Positions 37,621-51,316 of a DNA stretch of 64,000 bases are shown in pieces (the stretch's first letter is position 1; every line of letters begins with the position of its first letter). The notes under the pieces were generated by a model. The model was not told the origin of the DNA and searched no databases. It saw nothing but the letters and a program-made list of their open reading frames with translations. The position numbers and the translations under genes are program-made. The stretch spans positions 23,168,001 through 23,232,000 of the forward strand of contig NC_079888.1 in the NCBI RefSeq assembly GCF_029227915.1. The letters run 5' to 3'. The stretch is from Hydractinia symbiolongicarpus (lineage: Eukaryota > Cnidaria > Hydrozoa > Anthoathecata > Hydractiniidae).

Positions 37621-40600
37621 GGGAGTAAAGTCATTTCCCGAACGATTTTTTAAATTACTTTTTTACCACTAGAACGCATGAGACTTGTAGTTTTCAAAAA
37701 TGTTTTCATTTTTGATGAGACGCTGAATAAAAGCAGTTTAATCGCCGGCAAACGAAATCCCGCGTTTTCCCGTAAATCCGGGGCTTGGCCCGTATAGTCG
37801 AATGTATACAAAGAAAGTATCCAGGAAGTAAACTCATTTCCCGAACGATTTTTTAAATTTTTTTTCACCACTAAAACGCATGAGACTTGTAGTTTTCAAT
37901 AATGTTTTCATTTTTGATGAGACGCTTCATGAAAGAGGTTTAATCGCCGGAAAACGAAAACCCGCGATTTCCCGTAAATCCCGGCTTGGCCCGTATAGTC
38001 GAATGTATACAAAGAAAGTACCCTGTGAGTAAACTCATTTCCAGAACGATTTTTTAAATTATTTTTTCACCACTAAAACGCATAAGACTTGTAGTTTTTA
38101 AAAATGTTTTCATTTTTGATGAGACGCTGAATAAAGAAGTTTAATCGCCGCCAAACGAAAACCCGCGATTTCCCGTAAATCCCGGGCTTGGCCCGTATAG
38201 TCAAAAGTATACAAAGAAAGTACCCAGGGAGTAAACTCATTTCCCGAACGATTTTTTATATTATTTTTTTACCCCTAAACGCATGAGACTTGTAGTTTTC
38301 AAAAATGTTTTCATTTTTGATGAGACGCTGAATAAAAGAAGTTTAATCCCCGGCAAACGAAAACCCGCGATTTCCCGCAAATCCCGGGCTTGGCCCATAT
38401 AGTCGAATGTATACAAAGAAAGTACCCAGGGAGTAATCTCATTTCCCGAACGATTTTTTAAATTATTTTTTCACCACTAAAACGCATAAGACGTGTAGTT
38501 TTTAAAAATGTTTTCATTTTTGATGAGACGCTGAATAAAAGAAGTTTAATCGCCGGCAAACGAAAACCCGCGATTTCCCGTAAATCCCGGGCTTGGCCCG
38601 TATAGTCAAAAGTATACAAAGAAAGTACCCAGGGAGTAAACTCATTTCCCGAACGATTTTTTATATTATTTTTTTACCCCTAAACGCATGAGACTTGTAG
38701 TGTTCAAAAATGTTTTCATTTTTTATGAGACGCTGAATAAAAGAAGTTTAATCGCCGGCAAACGAAAACCTGCGATTACCCGTAAATCCTGGACTCGGCC
38801 CGTATAGTCAAAAGTATACAAAGAAAGTACCCAGGGAGTAAAGTCATTTCCCGAACGATTTTTTAAATTACTTTTTTACCACTAGAACGCATGAGACTTG
38901 TAGTTTTCAAAAATGTTTTCATTTTTGATGAGACGCTGAATAAAAGCAGTTTAATCGCCGGCAAACGAAATCCCGCGTTTTCCCGTAAATCCGGGGCTTG
39001 GCCCGTATAGTCGAATGTATACAAAGAAAGTATCCAGGAAGTAAACTCATTTCCCGAACGATTTTTTAAATTTTTTTTCACCACTAAAACGCATGAGACT
39101 TGTAGTTTTCAATAATGTTTTCATTTTTGATGAGACGCTTCATGAAAGAGGTTTAATCGCCGGAAAACGAAAACCCGCGATTTCCCGTAAATCCCGGCTT
39201 GGCCCGTATAGTCGAATGTATACAAAGAAAGTACCCTGTGAGTAAACTCATTTCCAGAACGATTTTTTAAATTGTTTTTTCACCACTAAAACGCATAAGA
39301 CTTGTAGTTTTTAAAAAGGTTTTCATTTTTGATGAGACGCTGAATAAAAGAAGTTTAATCGCCGGCAAACGAAAACCTGCGATTTCCCGTAAATCCTGGA
39401 CTCGGCCCGTATAGTCAAAAGTATACAAAGAAAGTACCCAGGGAGTAAACTCATTTCCCAAACGATTTTTTAAATTATTTTTTTACCACTAAAACGCATG
39501 AGACTTGTAGTTTTCAAAAATGTTTTCATTTTTGATGAGACGCTGAATAAAAGAAGTTTAATCGCCGGCAAACGAAAATCCGCGAATTCCCGTAAATCCC
39601 GGGCTTGGCCCGTATAGTCAAAAGTATACAAAGAAAGTACCCTGTGAGTAAACTCATTTCCAGAACGATTTTTTAAATTATTTTTTCACCACTAAAACGC
39701 ATAAGACTTGTAGTTTTTAAAAAGTTTTTCATTTTTGATGAGACGCTGAATAAAAGAAGTTTAATCGCCGGCAAACGAAAACCTGCGATTTCCCGTAAAT
39801 CCTGGACTCGGCCCGTATAGTCAAAAGTATACAAAGAAAGTACCCAGGGAGTAAACTCATTTCCCAAACGATTTTTTAAATTATTTTTTCACCACTAAAA
39901 CGCATAAGACTTGTAGTTTTTAAAAATGTTTTCATTTTTGATGAGACGCTGAATAAAAGAAGTTTAATCGCCGGCAAACGAAAATCCGCGATTTCCCGTA
40001 AATCCCGGGCTTGGCCCGTATAGTCGAATGTATACAAAGAAAGTACCCAGGGAGTCAAGTCATTTCCCGAACGATTTTTAAATTATTTTTTACCACTAGA
40101 ACGCATGAGACTTGTAGTTTTCAAAAATGTTTTCATTTTTGATGAGACGCTGAATAAAAGCAGTTTAATCGCCGGCAAACGAAATCCCACGTTTTCCCGT
40201 AAATCCGGGGCTTGGCCCGTATAGTCGAATGTATACAAAGAAAGTACCCAGGAAGTAAACTCATTTCCCGAACGATTTTTTAAATTTTTTTTCACCACTA
40301 AAACGCATGAGACTTGTAGTTTTCAAAAATGTTTTCATTTTTGATGAGACGCTTAATGAAAGAGGTTTAATCGCCGGAAAACGAAAACCCGCGATTTCCC
40401 GTAAATCCCGGCTTGGCCCGTGTAGTCGAATGTATACAAAGAAAGTACCCTGTGAGTAAACTCATTTCCAGAACGATTTTTTAAATTATTTTTTCACCAC
40501 TAAAACGCATAAGACTTGTAGTTTTTAAAAAGGTTTTCATTTTTGATGAGACGCTGAATAAAAGAAGTTTAATCGCCGGCAAACGAAAACCTGCGATTTC

Positions 40601-40894
40601 CCGTAAATCCTGGACTCGGCCCGTATAGTCAAAAGTATACAAAGAAAGTACCCAGGGAGTAAACTCATTTCCCAAACGATTTTTTAAATTATTTTTTTAC
40701 CACTAAAACGCATGAGACTTGTAGTTTTCAAAAATGTCTTCATTTTTGATGAGACGCTGAATAAAAGAAGTTTAATCGCCGGCAAACGAAAACCCGCGAT
40801 TTCCCGTAAATCCCGGGCTTGGCCCGTATAGTCGAATGTATACAAAGAAAGTACCCAGGGAGTAATCTTATTTCCCGAACGATTTTTTAAATTA
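37621..40894 (-). repeat. Long duplicated block, copy 2
   Basis: This is a copy of 26477-29750, with the 1,213-bp repeat also present at 37650 and 38863. After about 40,900 a three-monomer (608-bp) insertion interrupts the match; the AGTAATCTTATTTCCC unit occurs at both 40861 and 41469. The match then resumes at offset 11,752 and later at 12,158, after another two-monomer gain, up to the N gap. Confidence 0.88.
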
Positions 40895-43242
40895 TTTTTT
40901 CACCACTAAAACGCATGAGACTTGTAGTTTTCAAAAATGTTTTCATTTTTGATGAGACGCTTAATGAAAGAGGTTTAATCGCCGGAAAACGAAAACCCGT
41001 GATTTCCCGTAAATCCCGGCTTGGCCCGTATAGTCGAATGTATACAAAGAAAGTACCCTGTGAGTAAACTCATTTCCAGAACGATTTTTTAAATTATTTT
41101 TTCACCACTAAAACGCATAAGACTTGTAGTTTTTAAAAAGGTTTTCATTTTTGATGAGACGCTGAATAAAAGAAGTTTAATCGCCGGCAAACGAAAACCT
41201 GCGATTTCCCGTAAATCCTAGACTCGGCCCGTATAGTCAAAAGTATACAAAGAAAGTACCCAGGGAGTAAACTCATTTCCCAAACGATTTTTTAAATTAT
41301 TTTTTTACCACTAAAACGCATGAGACTTGTAGTTTTCAAAAATGTCTTCATTTTTGATGAGACGCTGAATAAAAGAAGTTTAATCGCCGGCAAACGAAAA
41401 CCCGCGATTTCCCGTAAATCCCGGGCTTGGCCCGTATAGTCGAATGTATACAAAGAAAGTACCCAGGGAGTAATCTTATTTCCCGAACGATTTTTTAAAT
41501 TATTTTTTCACCACTAAAACGCATAAGACTTGTAGTTTTTAAAAATGTTTTCATTTTTGATGAGACGCTGAATAAAAGAAGTTTAATCGCCGGCAAACGA
41601 AAATCCGCGATTTCCCGTAAATCCCGGGCTTGGCCCGTATAGTCGAATGTATACAAAGAAAGTACCCAGGGAGTAATCTCACTTCCCGAACGATTTTTTA
41701 AATTACTTTTTCACCACTAAAACGCATGAGACTTGTAGTTTTTAAAAATGTTTTCATTTTTGATGAGACGCTGAATAAAAGAAGTTTAATCGCCGGCAAA
41801 CGAAAACCTGCGATTTCCCGTAAATCCTGGACTCGGCCCGTATAGTCAAAAGTATACAAAGAAAGTACCCAGGGAGTAAAATCATTTCCCGAACGATTTT
41901 TTAATCTAATTTTTTACCACTAAAACGCATGAGACTTGTAGTTTTCAAAAATGTTTTCATTTTTGATGAGACGCTGAATAAAAGCAGTTTAATCGCCGGC
42001 AAACGAAATCCCGCGTTTTCCCGTAAATCCGGGGCTTGGCCCGTATAGTCGAATGTATACAAAGAAACTACCCAGGGAGTAAACTCATTTCCCGAACGAT
42101 TTTTTAAATTTTTTTTCACCACTAAAACGCATGAGACTTGTAGTTTTCAAAAATGTTTTCATTTTTGATGAGACGCTTAATGAAAGAGGTTTAATCGCCG
42201 GAAAACGAAAACCCGCGATTTCCCGTAAATCCCGGGCTTGGCCCGTATAGTCGAATGTTTACAAAGAAAGTACCCTGTGAGTAAACTCATTTCCAGAAGG
42301 ATTTTTTAAATTATTTTTTCACCACTAAAACGCATAAGACTTGTAGTTTTTAAAAAGGTTTTCATTTTTGATGAGACGCTGAATAAAAAAAGTTTAATCG
42401 CCGGCAAACGAAAACCTGCGATTTCCCGTAAATCCTGGACTCGGTCCGTATAGTCAAAAGTATACAAAGAAAGTACCCAGGGAGTAAAATCATTTCCCGA
42501 ACGATTTTTTAAATTAATTTTTTACCACTAAAACGCATGAGACTTGTAGTTTTCAAAAATGTTTTCATTTTTGATGAGACGCTTAATGAAAGAGGTTTAA
42601 TCGCCGGAAAACGAAAACCCGCGATTTCCCGTAAATCCCGGGCTTGGCCCGTATAGTCGAATGTTTACAAAGAAAGTACCCTGTGAGTAAACTCATTTCC
42701 AGAACGATTTTTTAAATTATTTTTTCACCACTAAAACGCATAAGACTTGTAGTTTTTAAAAAGGTTTTCATTTTTGATGAGACGCTGAATAAAAAAAGTT
42801 TAATCGCCGGCAAACGAAAACCTGCGATTTCCCGTAAATCCTGGACTCGGTCCGTATAGTCAAAAGTATACAAAGAAAGTACCCAGGGAGTAAAATCATT
42901 TCCCGAACGATTTTTTAAATTAATTTTTTACCACTAAAACGCATGAGACTTGTAGTTTTCAAAAATGTTTTAATTTTTGATGAGACGCTGAATAAAAGCA
43001 GTTTAATCGCCGGCAAACGAAATACCGCGTTTTCCCGTAAATCCGGGGCTTGGCCCGTATAGTCGAATGTATACAAAGAAAGTACCCAGGGAGTAAACTC
43101 ATTTCCCGAACGATTTTTTAAATTTTTTTTCACCACTAAAACGCATGAGACTTGTAGTTTTCAAAAATGTTTTCATTTTTGATGAGACGCTTAATGAAAG
43201 AGGTTTAATCGCCGGAAAACGAAAACCCGCGATTTCCCGTAA

Positions 43243-43742
43243 NNNNNNNNNNNNNNNNNNNNNNNNNNNNNNNNNNNNNNNNNNNNNNNNNNNNNNNNNN
43301 NNNNNNNNNNNNNNNNNNNNNNNNNNNNNNNNNNNNNNNNNNNNNNNNNNNNNNNNNNNNNNNNNNNNNNNNNNNNNNNNNNNNNNNNNNNNNNNNNNNN
43401 NNNNNNNNNNNNNNNNNNNNNNNNNNNNNNNNNNNNNNNNNNNNNNNNNNNNNNNNNNNNNNNNNNNNNNNNNNNNNNNNNNNNNNNNNNNNNNNNNNNN
43501 NNNNNNNNNNNNNNNNNNNNNNNNNNNNNNNNNNNNNNNNNNNNNNNNNNNNNNNNNNNNNNNNNNNNNNNNNNNNNNNNNNNNNNNNNNNNNNNNNNNN
43601 NNNNNNNNNNNNNNNNNNNNNNNNNNNNNNNNNNNNNNNNNNNNNNNNNNNNNNNNNNNNNNNNNNNNNNNNNNNNNNNNNNNNNNNNNNNNNNNNNNNN
43701 NNNNNNNNNNNNNNNNNNNNNNNNNNNNNNNNNNNNNNNNNN
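43243..43742. other. Assembly gap, 500 N
   Basis: Exactly 500 unknown bases lie inside the - oriented array. The left edge ends CCCGTAA and the right edge begins CGGACTCGG, which are 4 bp apart in a normal monomer. The true gap should therefore be 4 bp plus a whole number of monomers (for example about 410 or 613). Five hundred does not fit and is probably a placeholder. Open frames spanning the gap are artefacts. Confidence 0.98.
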
Positions 43743-44617
43743 CGGACTCGGCCCGTATAGTCAAAAGTATACAAAGAGAGTACCCAGGGTGTAAACTCAT
43801 TTCCCGAACGATTTTTTAAATTATTTTTTCACCACTAAAACGCATGAGACTTGTAGTTTTCAAAAATGTTTTCATTTTTGATGAGACGCTGAATAAAAGA
43901 AGATTAATCGCCTGCAAACGAAAACCTGCGATTTCCCGTAAATCCCGGACTCGGCCCGTATAGTCAAAAGTATACAAAGAAAGTACCCAGGGAGTAAACT
44001 CATTTCCCAATCGATTTTTTAAATTATTATTTCACCACTAAAACGCATAAGACTTGTAGTTTTTAAAAATGTTTTCATTTTTGATGAGACGCTGAATAAA
44101 AGAAGTTTAATCGCCGGCAAACGAAAACCCGCGATTTCCCGTAAATCCTGGTCTCGGCCCGTATAGTCAAAAGTATACAAGGAAAGTACCCAGCGAGTAA
44201 ACTCATTTCCCTAACGAATTTTTAAATTATTTCTTCACCACTAAAACGCATATGACTTGTAGTTTTCAAAAATGTTTTCATTTTTGATGAGACGCTGAAT
44301 AAAAGAAGTTTAATCGCCGGCAAACGAAAACCTGCGATTTCCCGTAAATCCCGGACTCGGCCCGTATAGTCAAAAGTATACAAAGAAAGTACCCAGGGAG
44401 TAAACTCATTTCCCAATCGATTTTTTAAATTATTATTTCACCACTAAAACGCATAAGACTTGTAGTTTTTAAAAATGTTTTCATTTTTGATGAGACGCTG
44501 AATAAAAGAAGTTTAATCGCCGGCAAACGAAAACCCGCGATTTCCCGTAAATCCCGGGCTTGGCCCGTATAGTCAAAAGTATACAAAGAAAGTACCCAGG
44601 GAGTAAACTCATTTCCC

Positions 44618-45023
44618 AATCGATTTTTTAAATTATTATTTCACCACTAAAACGCATAAGACTTGTAGTTTTTAAAAATGTTTTCATTTTTGATGAGACG
44701 CTGAATAAAAGAAGTTTAATCGCCGGCAAACGAAAACCCGCGATTTCCCGTAAATCCCGGGCTTGGCCCGTATAGTCAAAAGTATACAAAGAAAGTACCC
44801 AGGGAGTAAACTCATTTCCAGAACGATTTTTTGAATTATTTTTTCACCACTAAAACGCATAAGACTTGTAGTTTTTAAAAATGTTTTCATTTTTGATGAG
44901 ACGCTGAATAAAAGAAGTTTAATCGCCGGCAAACGAAAACCCGCGATTTCCCGTAAATCCCGGACTCGGCCCGTATAGTTAAAAGTATACAAGGAAAGCA
45001 CCCAGTGAGTAAACTCATTTCCT
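44618..45023 (-). repeat. Two-monomer repeat, copy 1 (609-bp spacing)
   Basis: Two monomers recur 609 bp downstream with the private features TTTTTTGAATTATT, GTATAGTTAAAAG and GGAAAGCACCCAGTG. The same ~105-codon open frame passes through both copies and is an effect of duplication, not coding. Confidence 0.85.
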
Positions 45024-45226
45024 GAACGAATTTTTAAATTATTTTTTCACCACTAAAACGCATGAGACTTGTAGTTTTCAAAAATGTTTTCATTTTTGAT
45101 GAGACGCTGAATAAAAGAAGATTAATCGCCTGCAAACGAAAACCTGCGATTTCCCGTAAATCCCGGACTCGGCCCGTATAGTCAAAAGTATACAAAGAAA
45201 GTACCCAGGGAGTAAACTCATTTCCC

Positions 45227-45632
45227 AATCGATTTTTTAAATTATTATTTCACTACTAAAACGCATAAGACTTGTAGTTTTTAAAAATGTTTTCATTTTT
45301 GATGAGACGCTGAATAAAAGAAGTTTAATCGCCGGCAAACGAAAACCCGCGATTTCCCGTAAATCCCGGGCTTGGCCCGTATAGTCAAAAGTATACAAAG
45401 AAAGTACCCAGGGAGTAAACTCATTTCCAGAACAATTTTTTGAATTATTTTTTCACCACTAAAACGCATAAGACTTGTAGTTTTTAAAAATGTTTTCATT
45501 TTTGATGAGACGCTGAATAAAAGAAGTTTAATCGCCGGCAAACGAAAACCCGCGATTTCCCGTAAATCCCGGACTCGGCCCGTATAGTTAAAAGTATACA
45601 AGGAAAGCACCCAGTGAGTAAACTCATTTCCT
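45227..45632 (-). repeat. Two-monomer repeat, copy 2
   Basis: This is a copy of 44618-45023 with one or two changes (CACTACTAAAACG, AACAATTTTTTGAATT). The intervening monomer at 45024 resembles the one at 43816, so a 3-mer and a 6-mer period overlap here. Confidence 0.85.
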
Positions 45633-48475
45633 GAACGATTTTTTAAATTATTTTTTCACCACTAAAACGCATGAGACTTGTAGTTTTCAAAAATGTTTTC
45701 ATTTTTGATGAGACGCTGAATAAAAGAAGTTTAATCGCCGGCAAACGAAAACCTGCAATTTCCCGTAAATCCCGTACTCGGCCCGTATAGTCAAAAGTAT
45801 ACAAAGAAAGTACCCAGGGAGTAAACTCAATTCCCAAACGATTTTTTAAATTATTATTTCACCACTAAAGCCCATGAGACTTGTAGTTTTTAAAAATGTT
45901 TTCATTTTTGATGAGACGCTGAATAAAAGAAGTTTAATCGCCGGCAAACGAAAAGCCGCAATTTCCCGTAAATCCCGGTCTCGGCCCGTATAGTCAAAAG
46001 TATACAAGGAAAGTACCCAGCGAGTAAACTCATTTCCCTAACGAATTTTTAAATTATTTCTTCACCACTAAAACGCATATGACTTGTAGTTTTCAAAAAT
46101 GTTTTCATTTTTGATGAGACGCTGAATAAAAGAAGTTTAATCGCCGGCAAACGAAAACCTGCGATTTCCCGTAAATCCCGGACTCGGCCCGTATAGTCAA
46201 AAGTATACAAAGAGAGTACCCAGGGTGTAAACTCATTTCCGGAACGATTTTTTAAATTATTTTTTCACCACTAAAACGCATGACACTTGTAGTTTTCAAA
46301 AGTGTTTTCATTTTTGATGAGACGCTGAATAAAAGAAGATTAATCGCCTGCAAACGAAAACCTGCGATTTCCCGTAAATCCCGGACTCGGCCCGTATAGT
46401 CAAAAGTATACAAAGAAAGTACCCAGGGAGTAAACTCATTTCCCAATCGATTTTTTAAATTATTATTTCACCACTAAAACGCATAAGACTTGTAGTTTTT
46501 AAAAATGTTTTCATTTTTGATGAGACGCTGAATAAAAGAAGTTTAATCGCCGGCAAACGAAAACCCGCGATTTCCCGTAAATCCCGGGCTTGGCCCGTAT
46601 AGTCAAAAGTATACAAAGAAAGTACCCAGGGAGTAAACTCATTTCCCGAACGATTTTTTAAATTACTTTTTCACCACTAAAACGCATGAGACTTGTAGTT
46701 TTTAAAAATGTTTTTATTTTTGATGAGACGCTGAATAAAAGCAGTTTAATCGCCGGCAAACGAAAACCCGCTATTTCCCGTAAATCTCGGACTCGGCTCG
46801 TATAGTCAAAAGTATACAAAGAAAGTACCCAGGGAGTAAACTCATTTCCCAAACGATTTTTTAAATTATTTTTTCACCACTAAAACGTATGAGACTTGTA
46901 GTTTTCAAAAATGTTTTCATTTTTGATGAGACGCTAAATAAAAGAAGTTTAATCGCCGGCAAACGAAAACCTGCGATTTCCCGTAAATCCCGGACTCGGC
47001 CCGTATAGTCAAAAGTATACAAAGAAAGTACCCAGGGTGTAAACTCATTTCCCAAACGATTTTTTAAATTATTTTTTCACCACTAAAACGCATGAGACTT
47101 GTAGTTTTCGAAAATGTTTTCATTTTTGATGAGACGCTGAATAAAAAAAGTTTAATCGCCGGCAAACGAAAACCTGCAATTTCTCGTAAATCCCGTACTC
47201 GGCGCGTATAGTCAAAAGTATACAAAGAAAGTACCCAGGGAGTAAACTCAATTCCCAAACGATTTTTTAAATTATTATTTCACCACTAAAGCCCATGAGA
47301 CTTGTAGTTTTTAAAAATGTTTTCATTTTTGATGAGACGCTGAATAAAAGAAGTTTAATCGCCGGCAAACGAAAACCTGCGATTTCCCGTAAATCCGGGA
47401 CTCGGCGGGTATAGTCAAAAGTATACAAGGAAAGTACCCAGTGAGTAAACTCATTTCCCGAACGAATTTTTATATTATTTTTTTACCACTAAAACGCATG
47501 AGACTTGTAGTTTTCAGAAATGTTTTCATTTTTGATGAGACGCTTAATGAAAGTGGTTTAATCGCCGGCAAACGAAAACCCGCGATTTCCCGTAAATCCC
47601 GGGCTTGGCCCGTATAGTCAAAAGTATACAAAGAAAGTACCCAGGGAGTAAACTCAATTCCCAAACGATTTTTTAAATTATTATTTCACCACTAAAGCCC
47701 ATGAGACTTGTAGTTTTTAAAAATGTTTTCATTTTTGATGAGACGCTGAATAAAAGAAGTTTAATCGCCGGCAAACGAAAACCCGCAATTTCTCGTAAAT
47801 CCCGGTCTCGGCCCGTATAGTCAAAAGTATACAAGGACAGTACCCAGCGAGCAAACTCATTTCCCTAACGAATTTTTAAATTATTTCTTCACCACTAAAA
47901 CGCATATGACTTGTAGTTTTCAAAAATGTTTTCATTTTTGATGAGACGCTGAATAAAAGAATATTAATCGCCGGCAAACGAAAACCTGCGATTTCCCGTA
48001 AATCCCGGACTCGGCCCGTATAGTCAAAAGTATACAAAGAGAGTAGCCAGGGTGTAAACTCATTTCCCGAACGATTTTTTAAATTATTTTTTTCACCACT
48101 AAAACGCATGAGACTTGAAGTTTTCAAAAATGTTTTCATTTTTGATGAGACGCTGAATAAAAGAAGTTTAATCGCCTGCAAATGAAAACCTGCGATTTCC
48201 CGTAAATCCCGGACTCGGCCCGTATAGTCAAAAGTATACAAAGAAAGTACCCAGGGAGTAAACTCATTTCCCAAACGATTTTTTAAATTATTATTTCACC
48301 ACTAAAGCCCATGAGACTTGTAGTTTTTAAAAATGTTTTCATTTTTGATGAGACGCTGAATAAAAGAAGTTTAATCGCCGGGAAACGAAAACCCGCGACT
48401 TCCCGTAAATCCCGGACTCGGCCCGTATAGTCAAAAGTATACAAAGAAAGTACCCAGGGTGTAAACTCATTTCCC

Positions 48476-49489
48476 GAACGATTTTTTAAATTATTATTTC
48501 ACCACTAAAGCCCATGAGACTTGTAGTATTTAAAAATAGTTTCATTTTTGATGAGACGCTGCATAAAAGAAGTTTAATCGCCGGGAAACGAAAACCCGCG
48601 ACTTCCCGTAAATCCCGGACTCGGCCCGTATAGTCAAAAGTATACAAAGAAAGTACCCAGGGAGTGAACTTATTTCCCAAACGATTTTTTAAATTATTTT
48701 TTCACCACTGAAACGCATGAGACTTGTAGTTTTCAAAAATGTTTTCATTTTTGATGAGACGCTGAATAAAAGAAGTTTAATCGCCGGCAAACGAAAACCT
48801 GCGATTTCCCGTAAATCCCGGACTCGGCCCGTATAGTCAAAAGTATACAAAGAAAGTACCCGGGGTGTAAACTCATTTCCCGAACGATTTTTTAAATTAT
48901 TATTTCACCACTAAAGCCCATGAGACTTGTAGTTTTTAAAAATGTTTTCATTTTTGATGAGACGCTTAATAAAAGAGGTTTAATCGCCGGCAAACGAAGT
49001 CCCGCGATTTCCCGTAAATCCCCGGCTTGGCCGGATAGTCGAATGTATACAAAGAAAGTACCCAGGAAGTAAACTCATTTCCCGAACGATTTTTTAAATT
49101 TTTTTTTCACCACTAAAAAGCATGAGACTTGTAGTTTTCAAAAATGTTTTCATTTTTGATGAGACGCTGAATAAAAGAAGTTTAATCGCCGGCAAACGAA
49201 AACCTGCGATTTCCCGTAAATCCCGGAGTCGGCCCGTATAGTCAAAAGTATACAAAGAAAGTACCCGGGGTGTAAACTCATTTCCCGAACGATTTTTTAA
49301 ATTATTATTTTACCACTAAAGCCCATGAGACTTGTAGTTTTCAAAAATGTTTTCATTTTTGATGAGACGCTAAATAAAAGAAGTTTAATCGCCGGCAAAC
49401 GAAAAGCCGCGACTTCCCCTAAATCCCGGACTCGGCCCGTATAGTCAAAAGTATACAAAGAAAGTACCCAGGGTGTAAACTCATTTCCC
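48476..49489 (-). repeat. 1014-bp (5-monomer) HOR unit
   Basis: The unit is marked by a monomer with GTAGTATTTAAAAATAG, GCTGCATAAAAG and GACTTCCCGTAAATC. The marker recurs at 49538 (1,014 bp), then at 50147 (+609) and 50553 (+406), so the unit was later shortened by whole monomers. The same family returns as clean 1,015-bp copies at 57.8-60.4 kb. Confidence 0.82.
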
Positions 49490-50707
49490 GAACGATTTTT
49501 TAAATTATTATTTCACCACTAAAACCCATGAGACTTGTAGTATTTAAAAATAGTTTCATTTTTGATGAGACGCTGCATAAAAGAAGTTTAATCGCCGGGA
49601 AACGAAAACCCGCGACTTCCCGTAAATCCCGGACTCGGCCCGTATAGTCAAAAGTATACAAAGAAAGTACCCAGGGAGTAAACTCATTTCCCGAACGATT
49701 TTTTAAATTTTTTTTTCACCACTGAAACGCATGAGACTTGTAGTTTTCAAAAATGTTTTCATTTTTGATGAGACGCTTAATAAAAGAGGTTTAATCGCCG
49801 GCAAACGAAGTCCTGCGATTTCCCGTAAATCCCCGGCTTGGCCCGTATAGTCGAATGTATACAAAGAAAGTACCCAGGGTGTAAACTCATTTCCCGATCG
49901 ATTTTTTAAATTATTATTTCACCACTAAAGCCCATGAGACTTGTAGTTTTCAAAAATGTTTTTATTTTTGATGAGACGCTAAATAAAAGAAGTTTAATCG
50001 CCGGCAAACGAAAACCCGCGACTTCCCGTAAATCCCGGATTCGGCCCGTATAGTCAAAAGTATACAAAGAAAGTACCCAGGGTGTAAACTCATTTCCCGA
50101 ACGATTTTTTAAATTATTATTTCACCACTAAAGCCCATGAGACTTGTAGTATTTAAAAATAGTTTCATTTTTGATGAGACGCTGAATAAAAGAAGTTTAA
50201 TCGCCGGCAAACGAAAACCCGCGACTTCCCCTAAATCCCGGACTCGGCCCGTATAGTCAAAAGTATACAAAGAAAGTACCCGGGGTGTAAACTCATTTCC
50301 CGAACGATTTTTTAAATTATTATTTCACCACTAAAGCCCATGAGACTTGTAGTTTTCAAAAATGTTTTTATTTTTGATGAGACGCTAAATAAAAGAAGTT
50401 TAATCGCCGGCAAACGAAAACCCGCGACTTCCCGTAAATCCCGGACTCGGCCCGTATAGTCAAAAGTATACAAAGAAAGTACCCAGGGTGTAAACTCATT
50501 TCCCGAACGATTTTTTAAATTATTATTTCACCACTAAAGCCCATGAGACTTGTAGTATTTAAAAATAGTTTCATTTTTGATGAGACGCTGAATAAAAGAA
50601 GTTTAATCGCCGGCAAACGAAAACCCGCGACTTCCCCTAAATCCCGGACTCGGCCCGTATAGTCAAAAGTATACAAAGAAAGTACCCAGGGTGTAAACTC
50701 ATTTCCC

Positions 50708-51316
50708 GAACGATTTTTTAAATTATTTTTTCACCACTAAAACGCATGAGACTTGTAGTTTTCAAAAATGTTTTCATTTTTGATGAGACGCTGAATAAAA
50801 GAAGTTTAATCGCCGGCAAACGAAAACCTGCAATTTCCCGTAAATCCCGTACTCGGCCCGTATAGTCAAAAGTATACAAAGAAAGTACCCAGGGAGTAAA
50901 CTCAATTCCCAAACGATTTTTTAAATTATTATTTCACCACTAAAGCCCATGAGACTTGTAGTTTTTAAAAATGTTTTCATTTTTGATGAGACGCTGAATA
51001 AAAGAAGTTTAATCGCCGGCAAACGAAAAGCCGCAATTTCCCGTAAATCCCGGTCTCGGCCCGTATAGTAAAAAGTATACAAGGAAAGTACCCAGCGAGT
51101 AAACTCATTTTCCTAACGAATTTTTAAATTATTTCTTCACCACTAAAACGCATATGACATGTAGTTTTCAAAAATGTTTTCATTTTTGATGAGACGCTGA
51201 ATAAAAGAAGATTAATCGCCTACAAACGAAAACCTGCGATTTCCCGTAAATCCCGGACTCGGCCCGTATAGTCAAAAGTATACAAAGAAAGTACCCAGGG
51301 AGCAAACTCATTTCCC
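50708..51316 (-). repeat. 609-bp (3-monomer) HOR, copy 1
   Basis: The three monomers include GCAATTTCCCGTAAATCC with CGTACTCGG, then GTAAAAAGTATACAAGG with TTTTCCTAACG, then CGCCTACAAACG. The adjacent block repeats all of these at +609 bp. Confidence 0.87.

Larger units (their letters stand above)
18245..43242 (-). repeat. Satellite array segment D1, - orientation
   Basis: About 123 monomers run in the - orientation. From 18245 to about 24600 virtually every monomer is of the type reading GGCTTGGCCCG on this strand; CTGGACTCGGCCCG monomers appear only from about 24610 onward. The variant CTTAATGAAAGAGG with CCGGAAAACG, the reverse of a segment C variant, becomes common after 23.6 kb. No gene or unique sequence is seen. 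The segment runs into the N gap. Confidence 0.97.

Noticed and set aside
43099-43819. Open frames of 189-233 codons across 43.1-43.8 kb on both strands.
   Set aside because: They run through 500 N, which is unknown sequence and not coding evidence.
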